A stretch of DNA of 18,450 nucleotides from Phototrophicales bacterium (GTDB lineage Bacteria > Chloroflexota > Anaerolineae > Aggregatilineales > Phototrophicaceae): the NCBI GenBank assembly GCA_002794515.1, contig PGTJ01000013.1, positions 1 through 18,450 of the forward strand. Direction: 5' to 3'. The notes beneath the pieces were generated by a model. The model made no database searches and was not told where the DNA came from. It saw only the letters and a program-made list of their open reading frames with translations. Positions 15,230-18,450 of the stretch are shown here, piece after piece. Each line of letters starts with the position of its first letter. The first letter of the stretch is position 1. The position numbers and the translations under genes were made by a program.

Positions 15230-15408
15230 ATACCAATATATTCGAGCAAAACACTATCCGTACCGACATTAATGGTTTGAACAATCAGGCTAATAATGAT
15301 AAAAATCACGCCAATAACGGCAGGCAATCCGCGCTGTTTCGCCAGAAAATTTGACAGGAATGCCAGTAATCTGAGCAGAAGGGGAGATCTATCTATTCTT
15401 TTGAGCAT
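15160..15408 (-). CDS. Small two-TM membrane protein of unknown function
   Basis: An 82-residue hydrophobic protein I do not recognise. A basic, amphipathic N-terminus (MLKRIDRSPLLLRLLAF, to about residue 27) precedes two likely membrane helices, about 29-47 (VIGVIFIIISLIVQTI) and 56-77 (EYIGILTHHIGVLIAIIGL). A real gene is supported by AAGGAT 8 nt upstream of the ATG, inside the end of hflX, and by its start 6 nt after the hflX stop, as in an operon. The last ~22 residues are encoded by the right half of the large palindrome, so this C-terminus may be a recent addition or the source copy of an inverted duplication. The stop codon lies in the inner hairpin loop. Confidence 0.7.
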   Translation of the reverse strand: MLKRIDRSPLLLRLLAFLSNFLAKQRGLPAVIGVIFIIISLIVQTINVGTDSVLLEYIGILTHHIGVLIAIIGLLLSNPLGK

Positions 15409-15414
15409 GGCGAT

Positions 15415-16719
15415 TTATCCTTCTAATTGAAATTCTTGATATTGATATTTAATGGCAATTGGCAATTGCACTGTTAAGATAACACCATCATTGGTATGTT
15501 CTTGACTTTCAACATTGGCGACATTAAACAACTGTGAAATGAGTTCCCCACGTTCATACGGGATGAGTAATCGCACCAAACGCATATTCATGACCAGCGC
15601 TTGTTCAATGGCTTCCAGTAATTCAGCAATGCCCACATTTTTCTTTGCAGAGATATATACTTGGCTGATGTATTCATCCATATCTGTTTCTGGTGGATAT
15701 ATGCCATTTTTCAAGTTGTCTATTTTGTTCCATACCAGCAATTTAGGGATATGAATGACATCAAGTTCTGCAAGCGTGTCTTCTACAGCCTCGATATGTT
15801 GTAACACATTGGGATGTGAAGCATCTACTACATGCAGGATTAAATCGGCTTCGGCAATTTCTTCGAGTGTGGCACGAAAGGCGGTGATGAGCGTTGTCGG
15901 TAATTTTTGGATGAACCCCACTGTGTCGGTTAATAGCACTTGGCGACTCGATGGTAATTCAAATCGGCGTGTGGTTGGATCTAGTGTGGCAAATAGTTGA
16001 TCGGCGATGTAAACATCTGAGCCTGTAATTGTTTTAAGTAAGGTGGATTTTCCTGCATTGGTATAACCGACTAACGCGATGATAGGAATGCCCGATTTTG
16101 TGCGTTGCCGACGATGCTGGTTGCGTTGCATCCGCACTAATTCAATTTCTTCTTTGAGTTTGGCAATTTTGCGTCCAATTTCACGCTTATCGACTTCGAG
16201 CTGAGTTTCGCCAGGACCGCGTAAGCCAACACCTGCTTTTGAGCCACTGCCACCTGCTTGTCTGGCGAGGTGTGTCCATAGACGTGTTAGGCGAGGTAGG
16301 CGATATTCATATTGGGCGAGTTCGACCTGCAAAGCCCCTTCGCGTGTACGGGCATGTTGTGCGAAAATATCTAAAATCAATGTGGAGCGGTCTATAATTT
16401 TGATATTTTCTCCAAATCGGCGTTCTAATTCGCGTTGATGACGGGGGGATAGTTCATCGTCAAATATGACGATATTGGTCTCTAACTCAATCAGAGATTC
16501 TTTAATTTCTTCTACTTTACCTGTGCCGATAAATGTAGACGGGTCTATGTGATTGACCGTTTGTGTCGCTTGTCCCGTGACAATCATGCCTGCCGTATCG
16601 GCTAACAGAGCCAGCTCTTTGAGCGATTCGCGGACAGACAGAAGTGGGCGACTGCCTTTAACAGTCACACCCACTAGAAATGCTTTTTCTTGTTGATTGG
16701 GTTGAAAAAATTCGGTCAT
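15415..16719 (-). CDS. hflX: Ribosome-associated GTPase HflX
   Basis: A 434-residue translation-factor-class GTPase that binds the 50S subunit and, in characterised species, splits stalled or hibernating 70S ribosomes under stress. The N-terminal HflX domain (about 15-205) has the nucleotide-binding glycine segment FIGTGKVEEI, LDIFAQHARTREGALQVELAQ and GSGSKAGVGLRGPGETQLE, followed by a coiled-coil-like Arg/Lys-rich helix. The G domain has G1 GYTNAGKST at 218-226, G3 DTVGF at 265-269, G4 NKID at 331-334 and a SAKK G5 segment. All GTPase motifs are intact and length is usual (about 430). AAAAGG ends a few bases upstream of ATG 16719. It follows the aminotransferase stop by 8 nt. Confidence 0.96.
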   Translation of the reverse strand: MTEFFQPNQQEKAFLVGVTVKGSRPLLSVRESLKELALLADTAGMIVTGQATQTVNHIDPSTFIGTGKVEEIKESLIELETNIVIFDDELSPRHQRELERRFGENIKIIDRSTLILDIFAQHARTREGALQVELAQYEYRLPRLTRLWTHLARQAGGSGSKAGVGLRGPGETQLEVDKREIGRKIAKLKEEIELVRMQRNQHRRQRTKSGIPIIALVGYTNAGKSTLLKTITGSDVYIADQLFATLDPTTRRFELPSSRQVLLTDTVGFIQKLPTTLITAFRATLEEIAEADLILHVVDASHPNVLQHIEAVEDTLAELDVIHIPKLLVWNKIDNLKNGIYPPETDMDEYISQVYISAKKNVGIAELLEAIEQALVMNMRLVRLLIPYERGELISQLFNVANVESQEHTNDGVILTVQLPIAIKYQYQEFQLEG

Positions 16720-16727
16720 ATGTCCTT

Positions 16728-17894
16728 TTAACGTTTGTTATACCATGATACGAGGGCATCGAGTGCTTCTGCAAGTTCGTTATCTTCAACACCCACGCTA
16801 AAGCGCACATATCCCTCGCCGCCTGGTCCATAAGCACCACCAGGTGCGAGAGATACATGGGCATTGGTCAGTGCCGACTCGACATAAGCGGTCGCATCGC
16901 CATCTAAAACTTTTGCCCACACATATAATGAACCCATTGGTATATCAGCCGACAAGCCGATTTTGGGCAATATAGACATGATTTTGTCTCTACGCTGTTG
17001 ATAAATGGCATTACGCTCATCGAGCCAATCTTGGGGAGTATCTAATGCAGTGATGCCCGCATCGTATATCGGGGTGAAATGGGCGCTATCGATATTGCTT
17101 TTAACTGCCAACAGATTATCAATTGCCCCTTTACTGCCCAATGCCGCTCCTAAGCGCCATCCTGCCATGTTATAACTTTTAGAAAATGAGAAAAATTCAA
17201 CGATATAGTTTCTATCGGCATCGGCTTGGAGCGCACTGGGGGCAGTTGCGCCATCAAATAGCACATCCATATAGGGGTTATCGGATATAAGCAAAATATT
17301 GTGTTTTTGGCAGAAATTGGCGATACGATTATAGTCCTCTAGGGTAATCATCGCGCCTGTGGGATTATTCGGGTAATTAATCCACAACACTTTGGCACGA
17401 TTGAGAATATCCATCGGGATTTCATCTAACATCGGGCGATACCCATCCGTTGGATCGAGCCTCACCCAATGAATTTCGGCTTCGGCGAGGCGCGTTCCCA
17501 TCGCATAGGCGGGATAACCAATATCGGGTATGAGGGCAATATCACCTTTAGAAAGATGAGCTAGAGTGATATTGACAATGCCCTCTTTACTGCCCAAGAG
17601 GGGCAAAATTTCGACATCTGGGTCTAGGGCGACACCAAATCGGCGTTGATAATGTTTTGCCATCGCACGACGAAAGGCGGGTGTTCCACGATAGCTATTA
17701 TAGCCGTGATTTTTGGGGTTACTCGCCGATGTTGCCAGGGATTCGATGACAGCCGATGGCGGTGGCATATCTGGATTGCCAATATCTAGCCGATAGACCT
17801 TAATCTTTTCTGATTGCATTTGACGAATTCTATCGCCAATCACCGAGAAGAAATAAGGTGGCAAATTTTTTAATCGTGCTGATGGTTGTAACAT
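16728..17894 (-). CDS. Class I/II PLP aminotransferase (LL-diaminopimelate/aspartate aminotransferase-like)
   Basis: A 388-residue fold-type I aminotransferase. PYFFSVIGDRIRQMQSEKI and LDIGNPDMPPP at the N-terminus, HGYNSYRGTPAFRRAMA, GSKEGIVNI, WINYPNNPTGA, SDNPYMDVLF and SFSKSYNMAGWRLG follow the DapL/AspC-like order. The PLP lysine is K239 in FSKSYN, with the Asn of NYPNNPTG and the DNPY Asp-Tyr pair also present; FSVGV near the C-terminus is the substrate Arg region (YVRFSVG). Substrate could be LL-diaminopimelate/tetrahydrodipicolinate (lysine synthesis), aspartate or another amino acid, and sequence alone does not decide. I chose ATG 17894, 9 nt after AAGGA; the TTG at 17900 is too close to it. 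Probably co-transcribed with hflX. Confidence 0.9.
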   Translation of the reverse strand: MLQPSARLKNLPPYFFSVIGDRIRQMQSEKIKVYRLDIGNPDMPPPSAVIESLATSASNPKNHGYNSYRGTPAFRRAMAKHYQRRFGVALDPDVEILPLLGSKEGIVNITLAHLSKGDIALIPDIGYPAYAMGTRLAEAEIHWVRLDPTDGYRPMLDEIPMDILNRAKVLWINYPNNPTGAMITLEDYNRIANFCQKHNILLISDNPYMDVLFDGATAPSALQADADRNYIVEFFSFSKSYNMAGWRLGAALGSKGAIDNLLAVKSNIDSAHFTPIYDAGITALDTPQDWLDERNAIYQQRRDKIMSILPKIGLSADIPMGSLYVWAKVLDGDATAYVESALTNAHVSLAPGGAYGPGGEGYVRFSVGVEDNELAEALDALVSWYNKR

Positions 17895-17954
17895 GGTCAA
17901 AAATCCTTGCTATAAGCGCTTTAGGCATCAAATAAATATATTCTGATATCTATT

Positions 17955-18450
17955 TTAACGGTATCGCCTTGTAATTGCGAGAAGGATAATCGCCAATATG
18001 GTTGTAATTGCACCAATAGAAAGGGCGGCATCGAACCAGAATTTTTCTGGAAACAGGCGGATAAGTGTATCTGAATATAGAAATTGCCATGTGCCACTTT
18101 CAAATAACAGGGTGTGAAACAAGGTGAAAAAGGTGTCCCATGCAATAATTGCCATAATAACAATCGTGAGGATGATGGTGATAATGCCTATTCCACCTGC
18201 AAAAATCCCGCTTCGCATGGCATGGCGCGTATCGGCTGTGCGCCATGCCAATAAGCTAATTGCGAGTGAGGTTATCATGCCGATGGTCAAAATCCAAAAT
18301 GCGCCACGAGTGACAAGTTTGACATCTTCCATATGGCGCAACTCACGCGGATTGAATAATGGGCGGGTGCTATTGGGGAAGGTTAAATTGCCAAGATAAT
18401 TTATATCGGCATCATTGAGCAGATAATCGAGCGCATATGGGGCATAATAC
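17955..18450 (-). CDS. DUF1461/TIGR01906-type integral membrane protein, 5' end outside window
   Basis: The last 164 residues of a membrane protein. The frame is open to the window edge on the minus strand (first whole codon at 18449), so the start is missing. It begins YYAPYALDYLLNDADINYL and continues into NPRELRHMEDV, then hydrophobic helices (AFWILTIGMITSLAISLLAW, GIFAGGIGIITIILTIVIMA), the segment WDTFFTLFHTLLFESGTW with LIRLFPEKFW, and a last helix (ALSIGAITTILAIILLAI) before RRYR. The HMxDV and FF..FH..LF....W...LFPExFW pattern is that of the TIGR01906/DUF1461 family, whose function is unknown. The internal TTG at 18341 should not be taken as the start. The aminotransferase gene begins 60 nt downstream, with no hairpin-U-tract between. 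Confidence 0.82.
   Translation of the reverse strand, partial: YYAPYALDYLLNDADINYLGNLTFPNSTRPLFNPRELRHMEDVKLVTRGAFWILTIGMITSLAISLLAWRTADTRHAMRSGIFAGGIGIITIILTIVIMAIIAWDTFFTLFHTLLFESGTWQFLYSDTLIRLFPEKFWFDAALSIGAITTILAIILLAITRRYR

Overview
The window reads as a chromosomal segment of a bacterium of moderate GC content. I infer a member of the Chloroflexota (Anaerolineae-like) from the protein flavour: citramalate-based isoleucine synthesis, a 7-TM/GAF histidine kinase and a DapL-like aminotransferase. No marker gene proves the phylum. There are no tRNA, rRNA, CRISPR or IS genes.

Layout. (1) 1-281: 3' end of argH (arginine synthesis). (2) 282-644: a regulatory leader with a CRP/FNR-like palindrome, a sigma70-like promoter, a 28-codon ORF whose residues 9-24 are 14/16 Ile, Leu or Val, and an intrinsic terminator whose 5' arm can instead pair with a segment that starts 2 nt after the leader ORF stop. 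This is a ribosome-mediated (leader-peptide) attenuator for the operon that follows. (3) 645-11483: a nine-gene branched-chain amino acid operon, ilvE-ilvB-ilvN-ilvC-leuA-leuC-leuD-cimA-leuB, all on + with short gaps or overlaps. CimA makes citramalate from pyruvate and acetyl-CoA. LeuCD and LeuB then carry both the citramalate (isoleucine) and isopropylmalate (leucine) branches, and IlvBN, IlvC and IlvE finish Val/Ile/Leu. ilvD (dihydroxyacid dehydratase) is not in the cluster. Strong hairpins without U-tracts lie in front of ilvC and leuB. (4) 11502-15117: an OmpR-type response regulator, a membrane sensor histidine kinase and a secreted beta-propeller-like protein. They follow leuB after only 18 nt with no visible terminator, and the last two overlap by ATGA.

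(5) 15118-15229: a nested imperfect palindrome of about 112 bp at the convergent gene junction. It also encodes the last ~22 residues of the small minus-strand gene. (6) 15160-18450, all on minus: a DUF1461/TIGR01906-type membrane protein (5' end outside the window), a class I/II aminotransferase resembling LL-diaminopimelate/aspartate aminotransferases, the ribosome-associated GTPase HflX and an 82-residue two-TM protein, spaced like one operon.

The point most worth attention is the leader-peptide attenuator. The logic is like that of the enteric ilv and leu operons, but it sits in front of a citramalate-pathway operon in a lineage that does not look proteobacterial.
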